A stretch of 64,000 nt of DNA from JAYQKL01 sp049890195 (GCA_049890195.1 JBMHBY010000003.1:186001-250000), one strand, 5' to 3'. Positions 9,301 through 24,300 are shown, numbered from the stretch's first letter. A program made the numbers and translations. Notes: a model not told the origin generated them from the letters alone.

Positions 9301-12300
9301 ATATCAAGCGCCTTTTGGCCGATCACCGTGTCACTGTCCCCGTCAGCCGCTGCCACGCCGAAAGACCCGCCCGCACGCAGGGTCACATCATCCGCCTTGA
9401 TGTCGGTGATCAGGTCGGTGTTGGCGTCGAGGATGTCGCCGGGGGTGGTCAGCGCAATAGCGGCCGGGGAGAAGAGCTGGCCGACATTGACGTTGCCGGT
9501 CGCCTCCTCCAGCCAGATGCCGTCCTGCGCGCGCGCCGTAATGCGGAACCCGTCATCAACCTCGACAATCATCGCTTTGTCCACACTGCCGATGGCGCCG
9601 GTCGAGGCCTCCAGCACAAGATTGTCGGAGCTGACCGCCGGATTGTCGTCGCTGCGGATGTTCTGGATTTCACCGGAAACCTTCAGGCGCAATTCGCCGG
9701 AAACGGCAACCGAGTTGACATTCAAGCTGGTTTCCCCGCCGATAAAGCCGAAGCCGTTTGCGGCTGTGACATTGACGACACTGCTGTCATTCAGGGTTTT
9801 GATGTCCAGATCCTCGCGCTGGGTCAGGGTCACCATGCCGGTGGTCTCATTATATTCGACATCATCGGCCTCCGCCGCACTGAGCAGAACCTTCTGCTCA
9901 TCCGTCAGCTCTTTGGCATAGACTTTGGCGATTTCAAACTCGGCCGTGTCGGTGAAGACCCCTATATTGCCGGCCCCGGCGGTCAGGGTGATGTTGTCCC
10001 CGATGATGTTGCTGTCCTCGACAAAGGCGGTGGTGTCGGTGATGTCCTTGAAGGCCTGGCCGGGCATCGGCGCCTCCAGATGCGCCTGATCCCAGGCAAA
10101 ACCCTCCGTAAAGGCATTCACCTCGGTTTCCGGTGCCGAATAAGTGAAGTCCGCAACATAGACCGGATCGCCGAAGGTTTCATAAGCCTGCTGATAGCGC
10201 GCCGTCCTGACCGTCTCCAACTGGGTCACGGCGGTTTCGGTATAATCAAAATCGGGGTCGTAATCCGGGTCACCGAAACGTTCATACCCAAGCTGGTAAC
10301 GCGCCTGCTGGTCGAGCTTCAACTGGGCAATCAAATCCGGGTCATTGTTCAACGCCGTCGTCTCCGCCTCGGTCGGCACATAAACGAAGTTCGGGTTATA
10401 GGCCGTGGCGATGTAATTTCCGTTGGCGTCCTGCTGCACCTGACGCAAGGCCCAGTAATCCTGGTAGAGCGCATTGGTCTCCGTCACCAGCGATCCGCCG
10501 GCAATGGCCTGGCGTTCCTGCGTGGTTGCTGTGTAGGAAAAGTTTACATCATAATCATCATAGACATAGGCACCATTGGCATCCTGCGCGAGATTGCGCA
10601 GCGTGTAATAGTCCTGATAAAGCTGCTCCATGCTTCTGTTATAGCCGGCAATCTGGTCATTACGCTTGTCCACGGCACCGGTATCCGCCGTCAGCTGCAG
10701 ATCCGTCCACAGGGCGAGCAGGGCGGCCTGCGCGGCGGCATCATCGGTCTGCTCCGCATTGCCGTCCAGAATGCTGCCGCTGACGGTGGCCACCGTCACA
10801 TTGCCGACCGTGTTGATCTGGCGGATGCTGATGTCCCCCTGCGTCTCGATGACATTGATGTCGCCGGCGCGGGAATAGGCGGAGAAGGTGCCGTCCATTG
10901 TATTGACGCGCAGGGCATTGCCGGACGTGTCGGCAATTTCACCATAATTGGCGCGCAGGCTCACATTATCCCCGACCAGTATGTTGGACTGGGTGTTGAG
11001 GTAAATGTTTTCACCGGCCTCCAGAATGACGTCACCGTCCGCATTGGTCAGCTGGGCGAAGCGCAGATTGCCATTGTCGGAGGTCAGCTTGACGCCGGTG
11101 CCGGCGGTGGCCGTGATTGTGTCATCCGCCTCCTGCACCAGCTTGACGGCCCGGGCATCACTGCCGATGCGCCCGCTGGCCGTCATGGTGATGTCACCGA
11201 CCTCAATATAGCCGTTGGCGTTGGACATGGAAATATCACCGCCGTTTGCCGTCAAGGTGGTGGTGGTGTTCAGGGCGGTGATTTCACCCCCGATCTGGAT
11301 GCCGCCGGCAGAAGTCACATTCAGCGTGCCGGTGTCCTGACCGATAAAGGTGATCGGCACCGAGCGGTCGGCCGAGACGTCCTGATAATAGAACAGGGAG
11401 CCATTGCTGTTTTCTGTTGTCACATTGGTCCAGGAACACCGCTGGTAAAGCGGCGCCCAGCTCAGACCGACCGTGTAACAACTCATGTTTTCAGTGCTGG
11501 TGTCGCGGTTATAATAGGTCTCGTCATAGCGCATGCGGAATGTGTAGTCCGAGGTGACGCCGGTATCGACGGCGGCAAAATCAGCGCTAGGCAGCGAACT
11601 GGCCGGGATTTCCTGGCTGGTGAAGGAGCTGTCCGGCGGACGGAAATTGGTCTCCTCGCCAATATTGATGCCGATGAAGGTTTTTTTGCTCCGGTCGGTG
11701 CGGTAGGTGCGGGTGATTTGAAGGCTCTCCCCCTCAATCCAGTAATAACGCATGCCGTTTTTGATGGCATAGCTTGATGACCGGCCACTGGTCGAACTGA
11801 CCAGATTGGTCGGGTTGGAGCCCCCGACGCCGACATTGTTGCGGACACTGACCGTGTTGCCGACACGGGTATATTGCGTCACCCGCGGCACACCGTTGGA
11901 GTCGGCAAAGGCGTCGTCAATCAGGGTCACAATGCCTTCCACCTCACCTGTATTGGCATAATTGATCCGCACATCCTTGTCGGAATTATTGGTGACGTTG
12001 AAGGTGCCGTAGCCGTCCAGCACCTTGATGGCGCCATTGCCGGTGCTGATGAGCTTGCCGACCAGCGTGACCTTGCCGCCCTTGGCCTCCAGACCGGAAA
12101 TCTCAACCACATCCTCGGCGGCATTATATTCAGCCGTGACGCCGTTCACGCCTTCGCGGCCCGAACCGGTGCCGCTCAAATCCAGCGCCACATCCTCCAA
12201 AGTGTAATTCGACACGCCGTCATTATTGGTGAAGGCGTCGTAGTTTGCCCCGATGGTGATGGATTTCTGCGCCACGCCGGACTGAATGAGGCCGTTCACA

Positions 12301-15300
12301 TTAATGGTGTTGGCGACGATATAGACCTCATCACCGAACAGGCGGGCCGACTCATCATCGCTTTGATTGACTGTGCCCACCGCACACGGCTCCGCATTAT
12401 TGTTGTCAAACGGCATGGCGATGATCGTTCCGCAACCGCCCAAATCCCCGTCCGGCTGACCGATGCCGTCTGTGCGCGCAGCGGCCACATCGCCATAGCC
12501 GACCGGGTCTGAGACAGAGTCCCGCGTATCCGAAGTCGGGGACGCACCGATATTGTAAATGCCGGGGGTCTTGTCATTGACGAAAAACGCCCCGCCGGAA
12601 GTGACTTTGATGCGGCGCGCCTCAATGCTGCCATTGGAGTAGATTGAGCCGTTTTTGTTGATCACATTGACCGATCCGGCGCGGTTGGTGATCGTCCCCT
12701 CCATCAACATGGCCGGCGCCTTGATCGGCACCGTCGTATCCGGATTATAGGCGGAGGAATTCGGGTCATAGCGCCCGTCAATCTGCACCATGGTGGTAAA
12801 GTTGCCGGGCGAACTGGTCATGGCGAAACCGGTCTGGGCGGCATTGTCACGATTGAGGTTGCGGACATCCTGCTCAGCCTCGACCAGCACATCATTAAAG
12901 TAAATATTACCGCCCGGTGTTCGGGACACCTCGATATTATTGACCTCAATCGGGGAATTGCTGTCATTGCGGATGGTCACGGACACATTGTTGTTGGAGA
13001 TGATCTGTCCGGTGGCGGCACCGGTCAGATTGTCCGCCTTGGTGTAAACATGCCCGGTCGCGGCAAAAATGTCCCCGACGGAAATCACATCAACCGGCCC
13101 GTCATTCAGATTGGCCTTTTTCGCTTCCAAAAACGCGATTTCATTGTTGATTTTGGCGACCGTGGCCGGATCACCCGAACTGTCGAAATCGTCAATCTGG
13201 GTCTGAATGTCGTTCAATTGCGTTGCGATGTCGGCCAGCTCTGCAGAGTAATCCACTTCGTCCGGCGAAAAGCTGTCCGGGTCAAAATTGTCAATCTGGG
13301 CCTGCAGATCGTCAATTTCCTGCTGGATTTCCGCCGTCGGGTCACCGGCATCCTGGGCGGCGGTCAACTCGGCCTGCTTGTCGGCCAGGTCGTCATTGAG
13401 GTTGTCCAGCACATCCTGAGCTGTCATTTCGCCGGATTGCAGGCCTTGGTAGAATGTCTGGTCCGCCAGCAGCTCGGTCTGCTTGTCGGCCAGGGCATCG
13501 GCCGCGTCGGAGTTGAAGCTGCGCAGTTTCGCGACCTCCAGCTCATTGATTTCCAGATCGATATCCTGACCCGGGTCGCGGTTCAGGTCGAAGCTCCAGC
13601 TGATGGCATCACTGGAGCGCAGGGTCACGGTTTTATCATCGGAATAGGTGCCAACGACCGGGACATCCATAACGGTCCCGTCTGAGCGTGTGTAGACACC
13701 ATCGGCTTCCGTCAGGGTCATTTTCTCAACATCGCCGGGGCTGTCCGGGTCTTCGCGGAAGCTGCCGAAACCCGTGCCGAAGCCGATATATTGCTCATTA
13801 TAGACACCGGTCTCCAGCGTACCGGCCAAATTGATGTTGCCGCGCCCGGACAGGGTTTCTGACCCGAAGCTGCCATTGAGCGGCACCACGGCAATGCCGA
13901 TATATTGCAGCCACTCCTTGTAGCCGTTCGCCACCGCAGCGCCGGATCCCGTGCTCGACTCGACCACCATATATTGGGCTGAGCGCAGGGCGGCACCCTC
14001 GGCGATGTTCACATCGGAATTAATGGTCAGGCTGGCCTCGGCCTTTTCGCCGAAAATACCGGCGATCAGGGTGTTGTTGTAAATGTTGGTGTTGGCGACA
14101 ATACTGTTCAGGCTCGCTTCACGGCCGGCATTGGCATAAAGATAACCATTGGCGATGACATCCGTGCCGGTGCCGACATTCACCGTGTTGCGCCCAGTCA
14201 TCGATGCCTTGGATTGGCCGGTGGCGCCGACCCCGGCCAGTCCCCAGACCGAGGTGCGGGCATCTGAGTCAATGTCAGACAATGTGTCGGCCAGCAGGGT
14301 GATGTCGCCGCGCCGCGTCACCAGATCCGTATTGGACCCAAGGTCAATGCCGGCGGTGGAGTTTGCGACAACTTCGGTCATCGACACCGGGACGCCGATC
14401 AGGGCACCGGTGTTGATGATGGCTTCATCATCAGCCGTGACATTCACCCGCGACGTGATGACGGCATCCTGATGACTGGCCAGTGTGCCGGTCACCAGCA
14501 TGGAGGAATTGTCACCGAAGGAAACCAGTGCATTCTGGCTCTGCCGGGCCTTGCTGTCCCCGGCCGTGACGGAGAGGGCGCCACCGCCGTCAAATTTGAA
14601 ATTGTCATCAAGCCCGCTCTTGGACAGGTTGTTGTCCGCCGTCACCACCAGCCCATTGCTGGTGATGTCGGCATAATCCCCGAAGGAGATGTTGGTGTCG
14701 GCACGGCCGGTGGTGCGGGCGACGGCCCCTGTCACGCCGCCCAAGGCAACTGCCCCGGCATCCATGGCGGCGTCGTAGGTGTCGTTGTTGATGGCCGTAA
14801 CCGTCAGGCTGCCGGAGGTGGCGATGCCGATGCCGTTGCCCGCCGCGCTGCCGTCAGCGACACTGATCAGGACATTTGAGGTGTGCGTGACGATTGACTC
14901 GGCGCCATTGGCGGCAATCAACCCGCCCGCGCCGGCAATCGCCTCGGCGCGGCTGTCGCGGTCACTCAGCGCGTTGATGCTGATGTCGCTCATCGTCACC
15001 AGATCGGTATTGGTGCCGAAAACGATGCGGCTGTCGCCGGTTGAGGTGCTGCGGGTGATGTGAACACCCAAGGCCGCCGCACCCGCCACAACCGCCGTGC
15101 TGTTGTTGTCAATGCTGGCCCGGTTGGCGGCCGACAGATTGACCGCGCCGCCGGAGACTTCCGCCCCGCCCACACGGCGATTGCTCTTCAGTACGGCATT
15201 GTCACCGATTTCAACCTTTGTATCCGCATCGGCCGTGACGGTGGTTTCCGATCCGGTGGCCGCGACCAGACCGCCTGTCGCGCCGACCACATCCGAGTCT

Positions 15301-18300
15301 GCCATTTTCTGCCCGGCCTCACCAATGGCCGATGTCAGGGCCAGGCCGTTGCCGACCAGCGTTGTGTTGTCGCCGATGGTTGTGAAGGCGTTGCGCTGCG
15401 CCGAGACACGGGAGATGATGCCGGACATGGAGACACCGGCGGAAACCGCCACGCCGACGGAATTGCCGTAATTGCGGGCGCGGTCGTCACTGGAGACGGT
15501 CAGCAGGCCGCCGCCGTAAAGCGCGGTATTGTTGCCGATGACGGCACTTGTGTTGCCGCTGTCCGTGAGCAGGGACGTCGCACCGACCCCGGCCCCGAAA
15601 TAGCCGATGCCGCCGGACACGGCCCGCACCTTCTGGGTGGAGGTGTTGAGCGCCTGAACGGTCAGCGCACCAAGCCGTGCCGTATTCGTGCCAAGCGCGC
15701 TGTCATTGCCGATGCGGGCCGTTGCATTGCCGGATGCCTCTATGCCGCCGACGGACACGCCCGCAGCGACAACACCCGCCGCCAAACCGACCACATTGGT
15801 TTCAGCGTCAATGTCACGGGTTGCGGTGACGTCCACGTCAGAGTCGGCGCCCCCTGATGTGGAGGCGATGGTCACGCTGTCGCCGATCTCAGCCGTCACA
15901 TCCTCGTTCAGGTTCAGCTGCGCAATGGTCAGTGTCGCCCCCAAAATGCCGCCGGTCGCACCGACCACGGTGGAATTGACGGCCCCGACCGTGATGTCAT
16001 CCCCGACCGGCACATCAATCGAAATGTTGTCGCCGCTGTCCAATGTGCCGCGCACCGCAATGTCACCCCCCAAGGTAACACTGCTGTTGTCGCCGATCTG
16101 CGCCGTCACCGAGCCGTTATATTCCCCGATCGCGACAAAGCCGCCGACCCCGACGGCACCGAAAGCCGCACCCCCGGCAATCTGGCTGAGGTTGATTTCC
16201 TCATCCGCGCCAATCGTGACATCATCGCCCGTTTCAATGGTGACGCCGGTCCCTATACCGGCAAAGGTTGAGTCTGTGCCACTGCCTTCGACATCAGCCT
16301 GCACACCGCCCATTTGTGCGTCGACCCGCGCCTGGGTGTCATAATCATCAAGACGCGACGTGCTGGCATTGTCCATGCCGCCATTGCTCGTGTTGCCGTT
16401 ATTGTCCTGGGTCTGGTTCTGGCTGCGGTCGCGGGAGGACGCCGTATCCGCCTCAGCCAGCATGTTGCCGTTGTCATTGGTCAGCTGGTCGCTGCCATCC
16501 TCCGACATTGAGCCGCCGACCAGCGTCAGGGCCACGGACCCCGCCGCCCCCAAGCCAAGCCCGCCGGCCGCCGCAATACCCTGGTTCGAGATGTTCTTTT
16601 CGCTGTCGGCAGTGATGGTGACATCATCGCGCGCCTTCAGCACGGCATTGTTGCCGACCCGCGCTGCCGTTGCATTGCGGGTGACCGTGACCGTGACACC
16701 GACCCCGACCCCGGCGGCACCGCCAATCGCGCCGGCGCCGGCAGCCCCTTGTGTGGTGACGACATCATCGGCACGCACAATGATGGACTGGGCGGCGTCA
16801 TAGGCCGGATCCGCCGTGGCATTGATGGATGTGTTGGCGCCGATTTCAGCCAGGGTTGAGGTTTTCAGCACATTAATCCCGATGGATCCGACAATGGCGG
16901 CAGTCCCGCCGCCGCCAAAGCCGATAATATTCTGGTTCAGACTGGTGTCGCTCTCGGCATCAACCCGTGTCGTGCGGTGGGCCGTGACATTGGCCCCGGA
17001 CCCGATGCGCGCCGTATTGGTTGATTTGGCGACCAGCGTGCCAAGCGATGCGCCGACCCCGGAACCGGCGCCGCCACCGCTCACATTGCCGCCGGTCTGG
17101 ACAATATCGATGTCCTGCTCAGCATCAACAATCACATCCCGCTCAGCACTGGTTGTGGTCGTATCTCCGATTTCCGCCAGCACTGTATCGGCGATCACCG
17201 AAGTCCCGACCAGTCCACCAATCCCGTCCGTCGCGCCCACGGCGGATGAGACCATCGTCTGGATGACGCGATCACGGTTGTCGGCCTTGACGCTGATGTC
17301 ACGCTTGGCCGTGGCATCCCCGAGCAGTCGGGCGCGGACCGTTTTCGCGTAAACCTGAGTGTCCACATCAAGCGCCACACCGACACCGCCATAGGCCAGG
17401 CCGGTGGAGATGTTGTTCAAAAGGGTTTCTGACTGTGCCAGCAGGCGAACATCCTGGCTGCCGCCGGCCCCCGTATTGTTTGCATTGACCGTTGTGCCGG
17501 TGCCGACCAGTGCCTCGACCGTCGACTCGCTGACCGTGGTGGCAATCGTGCCGGCGACACCGACGGCACCAATGGCCACCCCGACCGGCGCCAGATTGAT
17601 GTCTTCATTGGTGACCGCACCAATCACCAAGCCGCGTGCGGTGGCAGCAACAAAATCCGTATTGGTGTTGGTGATGGTCTCATCACTTTCGCTTTGATCC
17701 TGCTGGCGCACGGTGCGGGTCTGGGTGGTTGTGCTGGAATTGTCGATTACGCCGGTCAGCGCATTTATGCCGTCCCCGGCGGCCTCCGCCAGGGCCGTCA
17801 CCACGGCATTGTCGCCGATTTGCGCCCGCGTGACATTCTCCATCACATAGGTGCCGACCGCGCCGCCGACCCCGACCGCACCACCGGCGCCGGTGATCAG
17901 TATGGCGTCAATCTCCGTGTCGTCCGTAGCCTGAATGCGCATCGAGTCATCCGCCGCGACCGTTGCGCCGTCTTCGACAGAGGCTTCCGTTGTGTTGCTG
18001 GCGACGACAACACCGGCGGTACCGGTGACGCCAACGAGGCCGCCATTAATCGACATGGCGATCTGCAGCAGGTCCTCCTGCGAACGGGCATCAATGGCAA
18101 TGTCACCGCCCGATGCAACCAGGGCATTCTCCCCGATCCAGGCGCGTGTCTCCTTCTCAAGGATCATCACATCACCGGTGATGCCGACCCCGACCAGCGC
18201 ACCGCCGCCGGACCCGGAGAAGGTCACAAGATCCGTATCGCTTTCAGCCAGAAGGCTGACCGTCTGGCTGTCATTGCGCGCAATGCCCTGATTGACGCTG

Positions 18301-21300
18301 GCGCTGTCTTCGATGAAGGCGCGGGAGCGCGAATAAGTGGCCTGTGTCATGACCACACCCTGCACCGACGTGATGCCGGCACCGCCGGCGGACAAGGCAC
18401 CGGAGCCGACACTTTCCTCTGTGCCGGAATTGATGGTGAGATCTTCGCTGACATTCACCACGGCATTGGTGCCGATATAGGCTTCTGAACTGGTGTTGAA
18501 CACCAGCACCCCGACCGTCGCCCCAACCCCGACCACACCGGCCCCGCCGACAGCGCCGGCGGTGAAGATGGTGTTGATCGTGTCCTCTGAGTCAATGGTC
18601 AGGTCACGCCCGGCCGACACCCGGGCGCCGTTTTCAATGAAGGCCTGGGTCTTGTTGCGCGACAGGTTCGAGTCCGATGGATTGAAGGTGGCGCTGATGT
18701 CGGCATTACCCTGCTGGGCGCCGAAGACCGAGGCCACCTCGGTCAATGCGTCACCGGTGCGGGCATAATCACCGGATGAGTTGTCATCACTCAAAATGCT
18801 GCCGAGATTGATCGCATTGATCCGGTCATTGGCGTGGGTCGCGTGCGACCCGCCCTCGCCGTCCTCCATATACTCATTCGACTCATCATCCGCATCAGCG
18901 CCGACCAGAATGACGGCGACATTGCCGGCCACCGAGACCGTACCCGCCGCAGCCCCTGCCAAGGTGAAGTTTTTGGTCGTTTTGTCTGAATGGGCAACTA
19001 CAGAAATGTCATCATGGGCCGACACACGCGTATTCGTGCCGCCGCCGATATAAGCCTGCGCATTGTTCTGCACCACCAGCGCATTCAAGGAAACGCCGAC
19101 CCCGACTGTGCCGCCGCCGCCAATGCCACCGACCACATCAATCGTACTGACGGTGTTGTCGGCCCTGACGGAGACATCCTGACCGCCCTGTGCAAAGCTG
19201 GCCGTCTGGTTGACGCTGCCCTTGATATAGGCGCGGGTGTTGGACTGATGGATTTTGATGCCGGCCGACACCCCGACCCCGACCGTTCCGCCAATGCCGC
19301 CGGCAATGACCGCCGCGACGGAATTTTCATCCGTATCCGCCTCAACATTCGTGTCGCGGCTGGCATTGGTCACGGCGTTGTCGTCAATATAGGCCTCCGT
19401 GGTGTTTTTGACGTAACCGACCCCGAAAGAGGCGCCGATGCCGGCCGTTCCACCACCGCCGACGCCGCCGGCAATCTGGATTAAGTCGGTCGCCGCATCA
19501 GAAGTGACTTTGAGGTCGCGGTCGGCCTCCACCGTGCCGTCAATATAGGCCTTGGTTGTGTTGACCAGCACGCCGACCGCCGCCGTTCCGGCCACGCCGG
19601 CGGAATTGCCAAGCCCGAGCGTGGCGGCGGAATTGATGATTTTGTCCTTATTGCTGGCCTCGACCAGAACATCCTGGGTGGCGCGCACTGTCGCCCCCGT
19701 GCCGATATAGGCCAGTGTGTTCTTGACCTGGATGACGATATCCCCGCCAACCCCGACGCCGGCAGACCCGGTGCCGGCACCCAGCGCCGCCGACAGGTCA
19801 GTCCAGTAGGTGTCGGAAATGGCCCGGACAATCACATCCGCGCTTGTGCCGTCATAATTGGCCGTCACGGTCGCGCCATTGGCAATGGACGCCTCGGTCG
19901 TATTGACACCAACACCAGCCGACAGGGATATGGCGATGGCGTTGTCCGATGACACCGCGCCGGAGGCGGCGATGGAAATCACATCCTGGTCTGAGGTCGC
20001 CGACACGGAAATCCCGGATTTGTTTTCCGTATCCCGCACCTCGGTCAGGAACAGATCCTTGATGTTGTCAAAGGTGAAGTCATCATTGAAGCTGGCCAGG
20101 GCGGAGCGGGTCTCTTCATCGTCGCCCCCCATAATGCCCTCAAGCAGCGGCGAGGAAGTGGTCACACTGTCCTGATCCACGGCCACCGTGCCATTGCCGC
20201 GAGCCTGCACCGTCGCACCGCCCAGCACGCGGGCGCGGGTCGTGCCGATGAACACGGCAGCACCCACCGCACCGGCCAATGCCGTGCCGCCGGTTGAGAA
20301 ACTGGCCGCCGGCTCGAGCATAAAGATGTCCGTATCGTCACCAGCATGCAGTTTGATGGAGCCGTCCGTATAAACCGTCGCGTCATCGCCGATAAAGGCG
20401 TTGGTCGTGGATTTGACCAGCCCGACCGAGACGGAACCGGCACCGGCCAGACCGCCGGTCGAGCCGGCAATGCCGACAACCGTAGCGGTCAGGTTCTGCT
20501 CATTATTGGCCGAGACCTCTATATTGCCCTCCGCATTGGCCGTGCTGTTGAGGCTGGCTTCGACATTTTTCCAGAACACATTCGCGCCCAGCGCAACACC
20601 AACGGACGTGCTGTTGGAGGCGGCGAGTGTGCCGGTCAGATCGGTGATGGTCGAGCGGTCATTGGCGATGACCCCGATGGTTTCAGTGGCCGCGGCGTCA
20701 ATGCTGCCATTGGTGTTCAAATCCGCACCCTGACGGACAGCCGCTATGGAGTCACCTTTGATGATGTTGGACGAGAGCGCCCCTGAAATGGCGTTGCCGG
20801 AGGTGGAGACGGAGGCGGATATCACGCCATTGAGGATTTCCTGCGTGGCGTCAACCCCGACATTCAAGGCGCCGGTAGCGTCAATGGTGATGTTGGTGTC
20901 GGCATCCGTCGCCTGTCCGACCAGTGCCTTTTTGTCGGTCAGGAACAGGTTGAGCGCCAATGACCCGCCGGCTGAATCAGACCCGCCGGAGCCGCTGACC
21001 GACAGGGCAAAGTTGCGGATGTCCGTGGCGCTGTCGGCATTGATATCAACATTGCCGGCTGTGGCGCGCAGCACGGCGTCTTCCACAATGGTTGTCTCAA
21101 CATCGGTGTCCAGAACATTAACACCCAGTGCACCCGACAAGGCCAGCTCATTGGTTGATACGCCGCCGGCCGCCATAAAGGTCAGGGTTTCCTGATCCGC
21201 CTCAGCGTCAATCTGCATATTGCCGGCATTGGCGATGATGGTTGTGGTCTGGCCGCCGTCAGCCGCCCCCTCTTCACCGATGATGGTGGCCACATCCTCA

Positions 21301-24300
21301 CGCAGATAAATGCCGGAAATGGAGCCGCCAATGGCTTTTTTCTCTGCAATGGCGATGGCGCCGACCAAATGGCGGGCATCAGACTCATTGAAGGCGCGGA
21401 TATCTGCACTGGCCGCCGTCAGGGAGACACCTTCCCCAATCAGGGCCTTGGTCGAGCCAATCGAGGCGGTGACGGCCAGCGAGCCTGAGCCGGCATTGCC
21501 GCCCTGCGCCGCACCGCCGGCAATGGCCTCGGCATAATAGGAGGCGTTCTGCAAAATCGTGGTGTAGTTGCCGGTGATGTAGTCTTCCGTGCTGGTGCTG
21601 TCATCCTCCGGATCCAGAATAAACTCGGCATTGAGCGGGCTGAGGTCCTCCGCCTCAATGGTTGCGCTGCCGGTGGCCGCCACGCTTGTGTCCTCACCCA
21701 GCTGCACAAGATTGGTGTCGGTCACGACATTGACAGCAATGCTGGCGCCGACCGCGGTCTTGTTGCTGTCGGAGTTGCAGTTGCCCGGATCCGAGCAGGT
21801 GGCGTCACTGGCGACAGCCAGTGCCCAGGCGCGGTTGACGATCTTGTTAGTGGCCCGCGAGCGGATGGTCAGGTCGCCGCTATTGGTGATGTCGCCGCCG
21901 CTGCCGATTTCGGCCTTCTGGCTGTCATCGGAGTAGACCAGGCCAAGGGAGCCGGCGACGGCAAGGTCGCCGCCCCCCGCCCCGGCAATGCCCTCGGCTG
22001 AGGCGTAACCGCCGAATGAGGTGTTGTTGTTGTTCGGGTCGGTTCCCTGGTTCTCGCTGGTCAGGGCCTGCACGGACACATTGTTGGCCGCCGTAATGGT
22101 GACATTATCGCCGATGGCCGCTGTCGTGTCCTGACCGGTTTTCAAAATACCGGCCCCGACGCCGATGGCATTATCGGCAAACACCGCCATACCGGAGCCG
22201 CGTGTCCGATAATTCACGTCACTGTCCGCCAGCACTGAGATGTTTCCTGTGCTGTTCAACGTCACCCCGTCGGCGATGCGCGCGCTGGTGTCGTGGTCGG
22301 TCCAGTTGACCGAGACCGATGCGGCTATGTTGACCGAGCCGGACTGATTGGCGTCGCCGCCCTCCGAGCCGCCGTCAAAACTGTCGCCGGTCGTATCAAA
22401 GGAGGCGCCGTCGCCGTCACTGAACCCGCCGCCAAGCGCCTTGAGGCTGGACGGGTTTTCATCATCATCGCTGCCGGAAAGTGAGTCAGTGCCGAGCAGG
22501 TCGCTTTCGCTGATGTCGAGCTTGTCGGCATATTCCCGCACCACCGTACCGGCGGCGACGGCATCAGCCAACGCCACATCCGTGGTGTCGGTCACAGCGT
22601 TGACCGTGATCCCCGTGCTCTCATCGACCGAACGGTTCAGTGCAGCGGTGACATCACCATGAGTCACGGCCACCGCAACACTGGCGCCGACCGCCGACTC
22701 CTCGGCCTCGACTTCACCATAGGCGCGCGAAAATGCATCACTGGTGCCGGTCGCGGTGATGGAGAGGTTGCCCAGTTCGTCAAGATTGGCGCCGGTGCCG
22801 ATGGAGGCATCCACGGTTTTGTTGATGATGGCCACCGCAACCGCGGCATCCAATGATGTTTTGGCGGTGGAGCCGCTTTCCTCATCCGGCTTGGCGCCGG
22901 CTTCGGCCTCGGTGCGCGTGGCCGTGCTGCTGGAGGCTGAAACGGTCAGGTCTGGCCCGTCAGCACCGCCATTGAGGGTTGCGCCGTTGGCAACCTTGGC
23001 AAGCGTATTGTCATTAAAGACCAGATTGATGCCAAAGCCGGCCCCGATGCCGACATTGCCCTCGGCCCCCTCTTCCTCTTCCCCGGCACCCTCATCGGAG
23101 GCAACCTCCTCGACGTCATCCGCATCCCCGACCCCAAGACTGGTCATCACCCCGTCAATCAGGGCCTCCATGTCGTCCAGGCTGGACAGGAAACCGTCAA
23201 TGCCGGCAAAGACGGAGTTGGTGTCCCCGACCGTCGCCTTGCCTTTGGTGTTGTAGCGGGTGTCGGCCTGCGCCGTCACCATCAGGCCGCCGGTGGCCGT
23301 AGTTGTCGTGCCGGGGTCAAGCAAGGCCTGAGACTGGTTGCGCAAAACGACATTCAGGCCGACCGCACCGGCCAAGGAGAACTCGCCCGTCCCGACACCG
23401 GCTGTCGCCTGTGAGACAATCTCATTCACGCTGTCCGTGTCGTCCCCGTCCGTCAGGCTTCTCGTGCCCGCCCCGACCGACACGCTGGTGCCGCTCAGCA
23501 CGGCATTGGCGTCCACTTCCGCCAGGGACGCAACGTCAACAATGTTCAGACCAACCGCACCACCGAGATTATAAGAACCGCTGTCCGCAGAAGCGTCGGC
23601 GGCTGCATTGACGTCGGTGTTGCGGTCGGCGGCAATGCCGATCACCCCACCGGCAATGCTGGTGCCCTCCGCGACCAGAGCATCTGTGCGGTCCTCAAGA
23701 TAATTGACCGCAAAAGCGGCTGCGATGGTCAGGCTGTTGTTTTCATCTGCGTCGCCGGCACCGTTTTCCACACCGCCCAGCGCATCCGTATCGGTGTTGA
23801 GGTTTTCAGTGATGTCCGCGACATCAAGATCATCGCCACCGGCAAAGGCATTGCCCATGCCGACCATGGCACCGGTTCCGGAGGCGAGGTCATTGCCGCT
23901 TTCCTCTTCATTGTTGCTCTCATCATCGTCGTCGTCACCATTGGCGCCGGCCTGACCGCCGGAGGTGATGGCCGTTGTCGACAAGGCCGTGAGGGTGACG
24001 TCGCCGGCCGTGGAGATGTTTCTGCCGATCTTGGCGTCGACATCATTATTGCCGATGACCAGACCTGCGGCCATGCCGATGGCGGCCTTGGCGTCATCGC
24101 CGCTCAAGACGGCATTGCCCGTGCCCGCGGCGCTGGCCGTGACGGTTTGATCCGCGCGCACCGTCACATCCCCGCTCATGGACAGGGTGGTGCCGCTGAA
24201 GATTTCAGCCGTGGTGGTGTTTCGGGCAACCGTGACGGCGGCGACCGGAATAATCGCAATGCCGCCCTTGCCGCCGGCATCGGCTTCGGTCCGGGTCTCA

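Noticed and set aside
9315..11777. Long plus-strand open frame (820 codons) and many others opposite the adhesin gene
   Set aside because: They are antisense to codon-biased, GC-rich beta-helix coding sequence; translations are rich in His, Gln and Arg with no family features. The adhesin frame is continuous across them.
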